DNA of 33,308 nt from Nocardioides jejuensis (GTDB taxonomy: Bacteria > Actinomycetota > Actinomycetes > Propionibacteriales > Nocardioidaceae), in assembly GCF_004337475.1 (NCBI RefSeq), contig NZ_SJZJ01000034.1, forward strand, positions 1 to 33,308. The letters are read 5' to 3'. Shown one piece after another: positions 1 to 8,300 of this stretch (its first letter is position 1; every line of letters begins with the position of its first letter). The translations under genes were made by a program, and so were the position numbers. The notes beneath the pieces are model-generated. The model was not told where the DNA came from. It saw only the letters and a list, made by a program, of their open reading frames with translations, and did not search any database.

Positions 1-37
1 AAGGGCCGCCGCTCCCCCACCGGGAGCGGCGGCCCTT
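1..37. terminator. Strong intrinsic terminator hairpin
   Basis: A perfect 16-bp inverted repeat (arms 1-16 and 22-37) surrounds a 5-nt loop, with AA before and TT plus pyrimidines after. The form suits a Rho-independent terminator on either strand. The gene it serves lies left of the window. Confidence 0.85.
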
Positions 38-49
38 CTGCTTCCCCCC

Positions 50-137
50 GAGACGGGGCTCATGCCGCGCAGAGACGAGGCTCGTGCCCCGCCGAGGCGA
101 GCCCTGTGCCCCGTCGAGACGAGGCTCGTGCCGCCGC
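50..137 (+). repeat. Left 22-bp-period tandem array (4 units)
   Basis: Four units start at 50, 72, 94 and 116, an exact 22-bp period. The 16-base core is GAGACGAGGCTCGTGC (units 2 and 4), with variants in units 1 and 3. Each unit carries a short palindrome, ACGAG-G-CTCGT in units 2 and 4. A degenerate, out-of-phase copy lies near 166-182. The array lies directly upstream of the nuclease-like gene and is matched by an inverted array downstream of it. Confidence 0.85.
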
Positions 138-199
138 CTATCCACAGGTGCCCCACACAGAGGTGCAGACAGAGGCTCGGGCAGGGCATGAAGGGAGGT

Positions 200-1159
200 A
201 TGAACCATGACTTCCTGGACTACCTGGTCGCGACCGATCTTCCGCTGCCCCATGACCGCCCCTTCACGTACGTCGAAGCCCGCGACGCGCTCGGAGGGCG
301 ACATGCCGTGGCTGCACTCCTGCGCCGCGGCCTCCTGCTGAGCGACGTCAGATCGATCTATCGCACTGCGGCCTCAGCGGACGGACATGCCATGCGGATC
401 GCGACTCTTCGTCTTCTGGCGCCGGCCGATGCCGTCATCTGCGACCGCAGCGCCGCCTGGCTGCACGGCGCCGCCATGGCCCTGCCGCCGAATAGTCACC
501 TCAGCCCGCCACCCGTCGATGTCTATCTGCCGCGCAACGCGCGCCTGACCAACGCCGTGACGCACAGCGGCGCACGCCGAATTCGCGCCGATGACGTCAC
601 CACCCTCGACGGCCTTGTCGTGACCACGGCGCTCCGAACGGCGTGCGACGTCGGCCGGCTGCTCGCCCGCGAGCAGGCGATGGCGGTCCTCGACAGCCTC
701 GCCGGGACGAGCGCCTCCGTTACGTCCACGCGCATCATGAACGAGACGACGCGCTACCGCGGCTTCCGCGGCGTGCGCCAGCTACGCGATCTCGCCCCGC
801 GCATCGATGGCCGGTCGCAGTCGGCTCCGGAGAGCATCCTCCGCCTTCGCTGGGAGGACTGTCCGGACCTGCCGAAGCCCACCCCACAGGTGCCCGTGCT
901 CACCCCGAGCGGGATGCGTTTCCTGGACCTCGGCGTGCCGGATATCAAATACGCCGCGGAGTACGACGGCAGCGAGTTCCACGGCCCGGAGCAGCTTGCC
1001 GACGACACCGAACGCCGCCATCTGCTCGCCGAGGACGGGTGGGAGATCGACATCTTCCGCCGCGACAATCTCTTCGGCGCGCAGCAGGACTGGGAGCACA
1101 TCCTGCGGCGAGGCGTCCGGCGCGCGCAGCGACGGCACGCCCGGCGCCCAGCCGCTTGA
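200..1159 (+). CDS. AbiEi-like / DUF559 (Vsr-like) nuclease-domain protein
   Basis: This protein of about 319 aa belongs to a family common in actinobacteria that joins an AbiEi-antitoxin-like N-terminal region to a C-terminal DUF559 domain of the very-short-patch-repair endonuclease fold. The N-terminal half shows a winged-helix-like stretch (RRGLLLSDVRSIYRTA) and the family signature DRSAAWLHG. The C-terminal third carries the restriction-fold acidic set: SAPES, then FLDLG, then AAEYDGSEFHG, followed by ERRHLLAEDGWEIDIFRRDN. The core residues look intact, so nuclease activity is possible but unproven. The start at ATG 200 fits family N-termini; ATG 188 is an in-frame alternative, and an extension back to 62 would translate repeat DNA and is rejected. 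A purine-rich AGGGAGG abuts ATG 200 too closely to be an ordinary ribosome-binding site. The gene stands alone, bracketed by inverted 22-bp-period arrays. The biological role is unknown. Confidence 0.75.
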   Translation: MNHDFLDYLVATDLPLPHDRPFTYVEARDALGGRHAVAALLRRGLLLSDVRSIYRTAASADGHAMRIATLRLLAPADAVICDRSAAWLHGAAMALPPNSHLSPPPVDVYLPRNARLTNAVTHSGARRIRADDVTTLDGLVVTTALRTACDVGRLLAREQAMAVLDSLAGTSASVTSTRIMNETTRYRGFRGVRQLRDLAPRIDGRSQSAPESILRLRWEDCPDLPKPTPQVPVLTPSGMRFLDLGVPDIKYAAEYDGSEFHGPEQLADDTERRHLLAEDGWEIDIFRRDNLFGAQQDWEHILRRGVRRAQRRHARRPAA

Positions 1160-1162
1160 TGC

Positions 1163-1228
1163 GCACGAGGCCCGTCTCGACCGTGCACGAGGCCCGTCTC
1201 AGCGCGGCACGAGCCCCGTCTCGACGTC
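1163..1228 (-). repeat. Right 22-bp-period tandem array (3 units, inverted)
   Basis: Three units start at 1163, 1185 and 1207, again exactly 22 bp apart. Their core GCACGAGGCCCGTCTC is the reverse complement (with few changes) of the array at 50-137. The array begins just after the stop of the nuclease-like gene and runs into the stop codon of the convergent transpeptidase gene at 1227-1229. Confidence 0.85.
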
Positions 1229-2429
1229 AGAGGGCCGAGCCGGACTTCCAGTCAGCGAAGGAGAGGTTCCAGTCGCCGTAGCCGTTGGTGAGCTCCATCG
1301 GACGGTCCGTGCCGGTCGTCTCGACGACGTCTCCACGGCGGCTCATGTTGAAGAGCCACTCCGCGTTGGACGTCGACATGCCGGTGCAGCCGTGCGAGAC
1401 GTTGGCGTGGCCCTGGGACGCGACCGACCACGGAGCTGCGTGGATGAACTCGCCCGAGTAAGTCAGACGCATCGTCCACTGGACGTCGTCGACGTGGTAG
1501 TAGAGCGGGTTGTCCTTGCCGATGCCGACGGTCTCGGAGTCCATCGTGTGCTTGGCGGCCTTCTCGATGATCACCTTCGTGCCCGAGCGGGTCGTGAAGC
1601 CGGGCATGCCGGTCGTGATCGGCAGCGTGCGGAGCAGCGCACCGTTGGAGTAGACCTGCATCTGGTCCGTCTGGGCGTTGACCTTGTAGATGTGGGCGTC
1701 GCCGATGTGGAAGTCGATCGAGCGCGACTCCTGACCGTAGATGCCACCACCCGCCGGAACGCTGTTGAGGTCGAGGTTGACGTGCACCTCCGTGCCCGGC
1801 TTCCAGTACGTCGCCGGACGCCAGTGCACCTCGCGGTCGCTCAGCCAGCGCCACGACCCGGCCTGGGCAGGGGTGCTGGTCACCTTCATGCGCTTCTCGA
1901 ACGCCGCCTTGTTCGCCACCGCGGTGTCGAGGGAAACGATCACCGGCATGCCGATACCGACGGTCTCCCCAGCGAGCGGAGCGATCGACGGGAAGGCCTC
2001 GTGCGCGTCGTCGAGCGTGACGGTCGTGAAGCGACTGCGGACCGGGACCGACGTGCCGCCCTCGTCCGTCGCCTTCGCGAAGATCACGTACGTCGTGGCC
2101 GGCTCGAGGCGGCCCGTGGCACGCCAGCCGGTGCCGTCCTCGGCGAGCTTGCCGGGGACGAAGGATCCCTTCGTCTCACCGGATCGCGCCTGCATCCGGA
2201 CCTTGGTCAGGGTGCCATCCGCGACGGTGGTCGCCACGCGCGCGTCGATCGGCACAGCGCTGCCGCTGACGGTCGTCGTCAGCGTGGGCACGGCCACGTC
2301 CTTGCTCGGCGATGCGGAGTCAGCGTGATCCCCGCCGAGCGCCGACGGAACGGCGTTGCACGCGGTGAGCAGCGCCAGGGCGCCGAGACCCGTCGCCACG
2401 CGGGCAGACAGGGAGAGGCCAACGGTCAT
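1227..2429 (-). CDS. L,D-transpeptidase lipoprotein (YkuD domain)
   Basis: A 400-aa secreted lipoprotein that likely forms 3-3 cross-links in peptidoglycan on the outer face of the membrane. The N-terminus is a lipoprotein signal with lipobox LTAC (Cys24). Residues of about 50-240 look like the two Ig-like domains of mycobacterial LdtMt2-type enzymes. The YkuD catalytic domain follows, with His330 and the motif SHGC (His346, Cys348). A C-terminal tail (DWNLSFADWKSGSAL) matches the end of actinobacterial Ldt enzymes. Start is ATG with a weak GGAG upstream. It is transcribed in the same direction as the oxidase operon but is separated from it by a terminator-like hairpin, so it probably has its own promoter. 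Confidence 0.92.
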   Translation of the reverse strand: MTVGLSLSARVATGLGALALLTACNAVPSALGGDHADSASPSKDVAVPTLTTTVSGSAVPIDARVATTVADGTLTKVRMQARSGETKGSFVPGKLAEDGTGWRATGRLEPATTYVIFAKATDEGGTSVPVRSRFTTVTLDDAHEAFPSIAPLAGETVGIGMPVIVSLDTAVANKAAFEKRMKVTSTPAQAGSWRWLSDREVHWRPATYWKPGTEVHVNLDLNSVPAGGGIYGQESRSIDFHIGDAHIYKVNAQTDQMQVYSNGALLRTLPITTGMPGFTTRSGTKVIIEKAAKHTMDSETVGIGKDNPLYYHVDDVQWTMRLTYSGEFIHAAPWSVASQGHANVSHGCTGMSTSNAEWLFNMSRRGDVVETTGTDRPMELTNGYGDWNLSFADWKSGSAL

Positions 2430-2491
2430 GGGGAAGGCTCCGGATCGCAGAAGGTGTGCAGGACACAGATTACTTGTCCGGGAACGCCGAA

Positions 2492-2534
2492 GGCCTCATC
2501 CCGGCGGTGTCGCTTGTCACCGCGGGACGAGGCC
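2492..2534 (-). terminator. Probable terminator of ctaCDF
   Basis: A long imperfect stem pairs 2492-2508 with 2519-2534 (one mismatch and one bulge, about 10-nt loop) just after the ctaF stop, in the 126-bp gap before the transpeptidase gene. No long T-run follows, which is usual in high-GC actinobacteria. Confidence 0.65.
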
Positions 2535-2555
2535 CTCGTCAAAGGTCGAGCAGGC

Positions 2556-2969
2556 TCAGTGAGCGTGCTCTCCCCGGTAGTACTCGAAGATCCAGCCCTG
2601 CACGGCCAGCAGGCCCAGGATCACGCCGATGGCGAAGAGCCACCAGGCGAGGACGACGCCGAGCACGATCACCGCGAGGGTGAGCGAGCACCAGAGCGGC
2701 CACCACGAGTACGGCGGGAAGAAGCCCAGCTCGCCCGCGCCGTCGGCGATCTCGCCGTCCTTGCGGTCCTCGGGACGCGGGTCCATGCGCGAGGCGTGGA
2801 AGCCGAGGTAGAGCGTGCACATGGCGAACAGCAGCGTCGTCATGGTGAGGGCCGACGTGCCGGTCCAGTCACCACCCTTGGCGGAGTTGTCCGTGATGAT
2901 CCAGTACGCGGGGGTCACCAGCGCGCAGAACGCGGTGACGGATCCGAAGACCCAGGCCTCTGCCTTCAC
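2556..2969 (-). CDS. ctaF: Cytochrome c oxidase subunit IV (actinobacterial type)
   Basis: A 137-aa membrane protein with four hydrophobic segments (about residues 5-25, 40-57, 88-110 and 110-128), the layout of the actinobacterial aa3-oxidase subunit IV (CtaF, Pfam COX4_pro_2). This subunit is part of the bc1-aa3 supercomplex. Family landmarks are the N-terminal [22 protein letters not shown] and the C-terminal [12 protein letters not shown]. The GTG start overlaps the ctaD stop in a GTGA sequence, showing translational coupling. It is the last gene of the ctaC-ctaD-ctaF operon. Confidence 0.95.
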   Translation of the reverse strand: MKAEAWVFGSVTAFCALVTPAYWIITDNSAKGGDWTGTSALTMTTLLFAMCTLYLGFHASRMDPRPEDRKDGEIADGAGELGFFPPYSWWPLWCSLTLAVIVLGVVLAWWLFAIGVILGLLAVQGWIFEYYRGEHAH

Positions 2970-4636
2970 TTGGTGAGCTCCTCACGCTCGGTGGAGTCGA
3001 CCTCGAAGGCCGCGATCTCCGGGTGGTGCAGGTCGAACGCCGGGGACTCCGAACGGATCCGCGGGATCGTGTGGAAGTTGTGACGCGGCGGCGGGCAGCT
3101 GGTGGCCCACTCGAGCGAGCGACCCCAGCCCCACGGGTCATCGACCTCGACCGGCTTCGACTTGCGGGTCAGCCAGACGTTCAGGATGAACGGGATGGTC
3201 GACGACGCGAGCAGGAAGGCACCGACCGTCGAGACCTGGTTGAGGGTCTCGAAGCCGTCGTCCGGCAGGTAGTCGGCGTAGCGGCGCGGCATGCCCTCGA
3301 CACCCAGCCAGTGCTGGACGAGGAAGGTGAGGTGGAAGCCGATGAACAGGATCCAGAAGTGGACCTTGCCCAGCGTCTCGTTGAGCATCTTGCCGGTCAT
3401 CTTGGGCCACCAGAAGTAGAAGCCCGCGAACATCGCGAAGACGACTGTTCCGAAGACGACGTAGTGGAAGTGCGCCACGACGAAGTACGAGTCGGAGAGG
3501 TGGAAGTCGAGCGGCGGCGACGCGAGGATGATGCCGGTGAGACCACCGAAGAGGAAGGTCGTCAGGAAGCCGACCGACCAGAGCATCGGGGTGTCGAAGC
3601 TCAGCGAGCCACCCCACATCGTGCCGATCCAGTTGAAGAACTTCACGCCGGTCGGGACCGCGATGAGGAACGTCATGCCGGAGAAGAACGCCAGGTTGAC
3701 CGCGCCCGTGACGAACATGTGGTGGGCCCACACGGCGACGGACAGGATCGCGATGCCGAGCGTGGCACCGACGAGGCCGACGTAACCGAAGATCGGCTTG
3801 CGGCTGAAGACCGGGAGGATCTCGGTCACGATGCCGAAGAACGGCAGCGCGATGATGTAGACCTCGGGGTGACCGAAGAACCAGAAGAGGTGCTGCCACA
3901 GGATGGCGCCACCGTGGTTGGTGTCGAACACGTGCGCGCCGAGTGTGCGGTCAGCCTCGAGCGAGAGCAGCGCACCCGCGAGGATCGGGAAGACCAGGAG
4001 CGCCAGCATCGAGGTGATGAGGGTGTTCCACACGAAGATCGGCATGCGGAACATGGTCATGCCGGGGGCACGCATGCAGATGATCGTCGTGATGAAGTTG
4101 ACCGAACCGAGGATGGTGCCGAGACCACCCATCCACAGACCCATGATCCACATGTCGCCACCGACGCCCGGCGAGCGGACGGCGCTGGAGAGCGGGGTGT
4201 AGGCGAACCAGCCGAAGTCGGCCGCGCCCTCGGGGGTGAGGAAGCCGGCACCGGCGATCAGGCCACCGAACAGGTAGAGCCAGTAGCTCAGCATGTTCAG
4301 TCGCGGGAACGCGACATCGGGAGCACCGATCTGGAGCGGCATCACGACGTTGCCGAAGCCGAAGAACAGCGGCGTCGCGAAGAGCAGCAGCATGATCGTG
4401 CCGTGCATGGTGAAGAGCTGGTTGAACGTCTCGTCACTGACGACCTGCGTGCCCGGGAAGGCAAGCTCCGAACGCATCAGCAGCGCCAGGACGCCGCCGA
4501 ACATGAACCAGGCGAACGACGTCGCGAGGTACATCTTGCCGATCAGCTTGTGGTCGGTGGTCGTCAGGAGACGGAAGATGTTCGTGCCGAGCGGCTTGCG
4601 GCCGCTGGCGGTCAGGGGCGCAGTTGCCGCGCTCAC
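2966..4636 (-). CDS. ctaD: Cytochrome c oxidase subunit I (aa3 type)
   Basis: The 556-aa catalytic subunit of the terminal oxidase, which reduces O2 to water and pumps protons at the cytoplasmic membrane. Ligands are all visible: low-spin heme a His78 (TMHGTIM) and His391, heme a3 His389 (AHFHYVVFG), and CuB His256, His305 and His306 with the cross-linked tyrosine Tyr260 (GHPEVY). The glutamate of the D-channel (Glu258) is present, placing it in family A. Length and about 12 membrane segments are normal. The GTG start overlaps the ctaC stop by 4 nt (GTGA), and its own stop overlaps ctaF. Confidence 0.98.
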   Translation of the reverse strand: MSAATAPLTASGRKPLGTNIFRLLTTTDHKLIGKMYLATSFAWFMFGGVLALLMRSELAFPGTQVVSDETFNQLFTMHGTIMLLLFATPLFFGFGNVVMPLQIGAPDVAFPRLNMLSYWLYLFGGLIAGAGFLTPEGAADFGWFAYTPLSSAVRSPGVGGDMWIMGLWMGGLGTILGSVNFITTIICMRAPGMTMFRMPIFVWNTLITSMLALLVFPILAGALLSLEADRTLGAHVFDTNHGGAILWQHLFWFFGHPEVYIIALPFFGIVTEILPVFSRKPIFGYVGLVGATLGIAILSVAVWAHHMFVTGAVNLAFFSGMTFLIAVPTGVKFFNWIGTMWGGSLSFDTPMLWSVGFLTTFLFGGLTGIILASPPLDFHLSDSYFVVAHFHYVVFGTVVFAMFAGFYFWWPKMTGKMLNETLGKVHFWILFIGFHLTFLVQHWLGVEGMPRRYADYLPDDGFETLNQVSTVGAFLLASSTIPFILNVWLTRKSKPVEVDDPWGWGRSLEWATSCPPPRHNFHTIPRIRSESPAFDLHHPEIAAFEVDSTEREELTK

Positions 4637-5529
4637 TTGTTGCCTCCGGTCTCGGTCTCGTCGGCCGAGAGGCCGGCGGTGGTGGATGCGTGCGAGCCAC
4701 CCAGGAGCGGGTGGTCGGACACGTGCTCCGGGTCAGCCTTCAGCTTCGCCATGTACGCGTCGTAGTCCGCGGAGTCCATGACCTTCACGTTGAAGAGCAT
4801 GCGCGAGTGGTACACGCCGCAGAGCTCGGTGCACTTGCCCCGGTAGTCGCCGACCTTGTTGGGGGTGACGGAGAAGTGGTTGCGGTCATCACCGGTCTGG
4901 CCGGGGATGATGTCCATCTTCATGAGGAAGCCCGTGATCCAGAACGAGTGGATGACGTCGGGCGACGACAGCTTGAACTCCGTCGTCTTGCCCTCCTCGA
5001 GGACGAGCGTCGGGATCTGCGAGCCGGTGCCGGCGGTGTAGGCCACCGGACCGTTGTCGTTGTCGCACGACTCGTTGTAGTTGAAGGTCCACGACCACTG
5101 CTGACCGACGACCTGCACGCAGTTGTCCGGGGCCGGCGTCTCGTTGAGGACCGCCTCCTGCACCCGAACGGTGTGCGCGAAGAACACGATGACCATCATG
5201 ATCGGCGCGATCGTGTAGAAGATCTCGAGCGGAAGGTTGTAACGCGTCTGCACCGGGATCTCGTCGTCGCTGCGGCGACGGAAGCGCCACGACGCGTAGA
5301 AGATCAGTGCCCAGGTGATCCCGCCCGTGATCAGGGCCGCGATCCACGCGCCCTTCCACAGCTCGAAGATGTCCTGGCCCTGAACGGTGCCCGGCGAGTT
5401 GCTGGGCATGGCCCAGTGGTGGAACTGCTTCTCGGTCTCGGGGTCACAGGCCCCAAGGAGAAGGAAGCTGGCGCCGACGAGCGCACCCAGCGCCGTACGG
5501 CGAGCGCGCCTGGTCATCTGCAGACCCAC
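4633..5529 (-). CDS. ctaC: Cytochrome c oxidase subunit II (CuA lipoprotein)
   Basis: This 298-aa subunit takes electrons from cytochrome c (or the cytochrome cc of the bc1 complex) through the CuA centre. A lipobox LLGAC gives lipidated Cys28, and two membrane helices follow (about 62-82 and 103-120). The CuA ligand set is complete: His194, then Cys233, Glu235, Cys237, His241 and Met244 in [14 protein letters not shown]. The GTG start at 5529 is preceded by AGGAAGG at 6-nt spacing; an internal ATG (residue 5) is an alternative. It is the first gene of the operon, divergent from the cysteine desulfurase. Confidence 0.97.
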   Translation of the reverse strand: MGLQMTRRARRTALGALVGASFLLLGACDPETEKQFHHWAMPSNSPGTVQGQDIFELWKGAWIAALITGGITWALIFYASWRFRRRSDDEIPVQTRYNLPLEIFYTIAPIMMVIVFFAHTVRVQEAVLNETPAPDNCVQVVGQQWSWTFNYNESCDNDNGPVAYTAGTGSQIPTLVLEEGKTTEFKLSSPDVIHSFWITGFLMKMDIIPGQTGDDRNHFSVTPNKVGDYRGKCTELCGVYHSRMLFNVKVMDSADYDAYMAKLKADPEHVSDHPLLGGSHASTTAGLSADETETGGNK

Positions 5530-5609
5530 AACGAGCCTTCCTCTAAGACTTCACGGATACGCGGGACTCTAGCGGAACACCGGGGCCACTTGTGCCCCAG
5601 CCCACCCGA

Positions 5610-5615
5610 TAGATT
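5610..5615 (+). promoter_or_regulatory. -10 box for leaderless cysteine desulfurase
   Basis: TAGATT fits the TAnnnT consensus and lies 6 nt before the GTG start at 5622, with no ribosome-binding site in between. The start codon is probably the transcript 5' end. Confidence 0.6.
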
Positions 5616-5621
5616 CACGGT

Positions 5622-6776
5622 GTGAGATTGCCCTCCGACCCGCATGCCGGGTATCTCGACGCAGCGTCCTCCGAACCGCTCCATCCCGCGGCTCGCGAGG
5701 CGCTCCTGGCAGCCCTCGACCGCGGCTGGGCGGACCCGCGCCGGCTGCACACCGAGGCGCGCAACGCACGGCTCATCCTCGACAACGCACGCGAGGCAAC
5801 GGCCGCCGCTCTCGGCGTACGTCGGGACGAGGTGACGTTCACGTCCTCGGGGACCGACGCGGTACATCGCGGTGTTCTCGGCCTGCTCGGTGGGCGCCGG
5901 CGTGGTTCGACGCTGCTCCACTCCGCGGTGGAGCACTCGTCGGTGCTCCATGCCGCGGCGTGGGCCGGCACGATGCTGGACACGACCGCCCGGGTGCTGC
6001 CGGTCGACCGCGAGGGACGCCTCTCCCCCGCGACCGTGCGCGAGTCGCTGGCTGCCCTCGACGGCACCGCGATGCTGGCCGTCCAGTCGGCCAACCACGA
6101 GGTCGGCACCGTGCAGCCGCTGGCAGAGATCGCCGCGCGCGCTGCGGAGCGCGGCACGCCGCTCTTCGTGGACGCCTGCGCCTCGATGGGCCGACTTCCC
6201 CTCCCGGGCGGCTGGTCCGTCGCTTCGGGCTCCGCGCACAAGTGGGGCGGCCCGGCCGGCGTCGGCGTACTCCTGGTGCGGAAGGGGTCCGCGTGGCGCA
6301 ACCCCTACCCCGTCGACGACCGCAGCGACGAGCGCGGTTCCGGCTTCGAGAACGTCCCCGCCACCCTCGCCGCCGCCGCCGCGCTCCAGGCCGTCGTCGC
6401 GGAGCGGGAGGCGGTCAATGCGCGCCAGCACGCGCTGATCGCCCGGATCCGCGACGTGGTCGCCACGATCCCGGACGTCGAGGTCGTGGGCCCCGCAGAG
6501 ACGCGACTCCCCCACCTCGTCACCTTCTCCTGCCTGTACGTCGACGGCGAGGCGCTCGTGACCCGCCTGGCCGAGAAGGGGTACGGCGTCGCGTCCGGCT
6601 CCGCCTGCACGGCCTCCACGCTCACGCCGAGCCACGTGCTGGAGGCGATGGGGGTCCTCACGCACGGCAACGTACGGCTCTCGCTCCCCCGCACCGCGAC
6701 CAGCGCGGAGGTCGACGCCTTCCTCGCGCTGCTGCCGGACGTCGTCCGCGACCTCCGTGCCGAGGTCGGACTGTGA
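5622..6776 (+). CDS. Cysteine desulfurase (NifS/IscS family)
   Basis: A 384-aa PLP enzyme of aminotransferase class V that takes sulfur from cysteine as a persulfide. The PLP lysine is Lys207 in SAHKWGGPAG, the conserved SANHEVGT lies at about 156-163, and the persulfide cysteine is Cys329 in ASGSACTAS. Length is typical of the family. It starts at GTG, with a TAGATT box just upstream, so it is likely leaderless. The stop overlaps the GTG of a TusA-like gene, so the natural partner for its sulfur is that carrier. No iscU, sufU or tRNA-thiolation gene lies nearby. The exact subgroup (IscS versus a dedicated desulfurase) cannot be fixed by eye, so no symbol is given. Confidence 0.93.
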   Translation: MRLPSDPHAGYLDAASSEPLHPAAREALLAALDRGWADPRRLHTEARNARLILDNAREATAAALGVRRDEVTFTSSGTDAVHRGVLGLLGGRRRGSTLLHSAVEHSSVLHAAAWAGTMLDTTARVLPVDREGRLSPATVRESLAALDGTAMLAVQSANHEVGTVQPLAEIAARAAERGTPLFVDACASMGRLPLPGGWSVASGSAHKWGGPAGVGVLLVRKGSAWRNPYPVDDRSDERGSGFENVPATLAAAAALQAVVAEREAVNARQHALIARIRDVVATIPDVEVVGPAETRLPHLVTFSCLYVDGEALVTRLAEKGYGVASGSACTASTLTPSHVLEAMGVLTHGNVRLSLPRTATSAEVDAFLALLPDVVRDLRAEVGL

Positions 6777-7000
6777 GGCTCGACCTCGACTGCCGCGGGC
6801 TCCGCTGCCCCGCGCCGATCATCGCGCTGGCGAAGGCGCTGCCGACGGTCGACGTCGGTGACGAGATCGCCGTCGCCGCGACGGACGTCGCCGCCCGGGT
6901 CGACGTCCAGGCCTGGTGCCGCATGCGCGACCAGGAGTACGTCGGTGAGGAAATGGCAGAAGACGGCACACCGCTCTACGTGGTGCGCCGCCTCCTGTAG
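6773..7000 (+). CDS. TusA-family sulfur carrier protein
   Basis: A 75-aa protein with the TusA/SirA fold signature: DCRGLRCPAPI near the N-terminus, with the sulfur-accepting Cys12 in CPAP, and the usual C-terminal strand (GTPLYVVRRLL). TusA proteins carry persulfide sulfur from a cysteine desulfurase to tRNA thiolation, molybdenum-cofactor or other acceptors. The GTG start is embedded in the stop of the desulfurase gene (GTGA), so the two are co-translated. It is an unusually direct donor-carrier pair; the final acceptor is not encoded here. Confidence 0.9.
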   Translation: MRLDLDCRGLRCPAPIIALAKALPTVDVGDEIAVAATDVAARVDVQAWCRMRDQEYVGEEMAEDGTPLYVVRRLL

Positions 7001-7017
7001 GAATCAGGCCCGGAAGA

Positions 7018-7995
7018 TCAGGCGGAGAGCGCCTCGCGGATCTCCTTCTCGGCCACGTCGCCGTAGGTCTCACCGAGGCGGGTCAGCATCTCGTCACGCG
7101 TAGCGGTGTACTCCTGCGTGCCGACCGTCTCGACGACGTACGCCGCGATGGTGCAGCCGAGCTGCGCCGCGCGCTCCCAGCCGAGGCCGCGGGTCAGGGC
7201 CGCGAGGAAGCCGCCGCGGAACGCGTCACCGACGCCGGTCGGCTCGACCGGGGTCACGCCGTTGAGGACGCCGACCTCGATCAGGAGGCCGTCCTTGTCC
7301 TGGATCCGGACGCCGTCCTTGCCGAGGGTGGTCACCCACGTGCCGACCTTGGCGAGCACCTCGTCAGCGCCCCAGCCGGTCTTGGAGACGATTAGCTCGG
7401 CCTCGTACTCGTTGGAGATGAGGATGTCCGCGCCCTCGACAAGCGGGCGGATCAGGTCGCCGCCCGCGAACGCGAGCTGCTGCGACGGGTCCGCGACGAA
7501 GGTGTAGCCCCGCTGCTTGCACTCCTCGGTGTGGCGGAGCATGCCGTCGGGGTCGTTGGCACCGATCAGGACGTACGCCGGCTGGCCGACGCGCTCGACG
7601 ATCGGAAGGAGCTCGATCTCGCGGGCCTCGCCCATCGCGCCCGGGTAGAAGGAGGCGATCTGGTTCATCTCGGTGTCGGTCGTGCAGGTGAAACGGGCGG
7701 TGTGCTGCGTCTCGGAGTAATGCACCGACGAGCAGTCGACGCCGTGGCGGTCGAGCCAGGAGTGGTACTCGGCGAAGTCCTCGCCCACCGCGCCGACCAG
7801 CACGGGGCGCTCGCCCAGGCGCGCGAGCGCGAAGGCGATGTTGGCGGCGACGCCACCGCGGCGTACCTCCAGGTCGGAGGCGAGGAACGAGACCGAGATC
7901 TTGTCCAGCTTCTCCGCGACGAGGGAGTCGGCGAACTTGCCCGGGAAGGTCATCAGGTGGTCCGTGGCGATGGAACCGGTGATCAGCAGCGACAT
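7018..7995 (-). CDS. adoK: Adenosine kinase (PfkB family, actinobacterial type)
   Basis: A 325-aa ribokinase-family enzyme that phosphorylates adenosine to AMP for purine salvage. It closely follows the Mycobacterium tuberculosis enzyme Rv2202c from memory: the N-terminus TGSIATDHLM, RRGGVAANIAFA, the CTTDTEMNQIASFYPGAM block, IGANDPD and HTEEC. The catalytic base is Asp257 in PTGVGDAFRGGF. The ATG at 7995 was chosen because the family begins here; the frame stays open far upstream. A TAGTGT box 7 nt before the ATG suggests a leaderless transcript. In Mycobacterium the same gene also lies near ctaC and erpA-like genes. Confidence 0.93.
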   Translation of the reverse strand: MSLLITGSIATDHLMTFPGKFADSLVAEKLDKISVSFLASDLEVRRGGVAANIAFALARLGERPVLVGAVGEDFAEYHSWLDRHGVDCSSVHYSETQHTARFTCTTDTEMNQIASFYPGAMGEAREIELLPIVERVGQPAYVLIGANDPDGMLRHTEECKQRGYTFVADPSQQLAFAGGDLIRPLVEGADILISNEYEAELIVSKTGWGADEVLAKVGTWVTTLGKDGVRIQDKDGLLIEVGVLNGVTPVEPTGVGDAFRGGFLAALTRGLGWERAAQLGCTIAAYVVETVGTQEYTATRDEMLTRLGETYGDVAEKEIREALSA

Positions 7996-8002
7996 GCGCG
8001 GA

Positions 8003-8008
8003 ACACTA
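8003..8008 (-). promoter_or_regulatory. -10 box for adoK
   Basis: On the minus strand TAGTGT (TAnnnT) lies 7 nt from the ATG of adoK with no Shine-Dalgarno between, supporting a leaderless start. Confidence 0.55.
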
Positions 8009-8045
8009 CCGCCGGGTAGGGGTTCTGGTACCCACGAGTAGTACC

Positions 8046-8051
8046 TAGCGT
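8046..8051 (+). promoter_or_regulatory. -10 box for the small ORF at 8059
   Basis: TAGCGT (TAnnnT) lies 7 nt before ATG 8059, the same geometry as at the other leaderless genes of this window. Confidence 0.5.
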
Positions 8052-8058
8052 CGGTGCC

Positions 8059-8289
8059 ATGACGATGAAGCAGCCCGACCACGTGCCCTACGAGGACGCC
8101 AGCTCCCCCACTGATATGCACGGCGACTGCGAAGAGGCGAAGCGCAACCTGCGGGTGCCGCTCCCCCGACGCGCCCAGGCCCTCACGACCGCGCTGTCGG
8201 CGGCGACGCCCGAGCGGGTCAAGGCGCCGGCGCTCGCTGTCTCCGACAAGCTGGCCAAGATGGCCGACGCGCTGTTCGACCGCGCCTGA
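8059..8289 (+). CDS. Small hypothetical protein, 76 aa
   Basis: I do not recognise this protein. It is hydrophilic, with an acidic N-terminal third (DHVPYEDASSPTDMHGDCEEAKR) and a basic, probably helical C-terminal half rich in Ala, Leu and Lys. It has no membrane segment or signal peptide. It is divergent from adoK. Two things favour a real gene: a TAGCGT box at leaderless spacing and a perfect terminator hairpin just after its stop. Against it, the terminator also serves the convergent Fe-S carrier gene, so that support is shared. Confidence 0.55.
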   Translation: MTMKQPDHVPYEDASSPTDMHGDCEEAKRNLRVPLPRRAQALTTALSAATPERVKAPALAVSDKLAKMADALFDRA

Positions 8290-8300
8290 CCCCGAGACGC

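Noticed and set aside
50..137. CRISPR array
   Set aside because: The 22-bp units are contiguous with no unique spacers of 30 or more bases, and no cas gene is nearby.
62..199. N-terminal extension of the nuclease-like gene back to ATG 62
   Set aside because: The extra residues are encoded by the 22-bp repeat array and show no family similarity; family members begin near ATG 188 or 200.
807..3083. 758-aa open frame on the plus strand
   Set aside because: It runs antisense to the transpeptidase and ctaF and reads as Arg/Val/Asp-rich shadow sequence typical of high-GC antisense frames.
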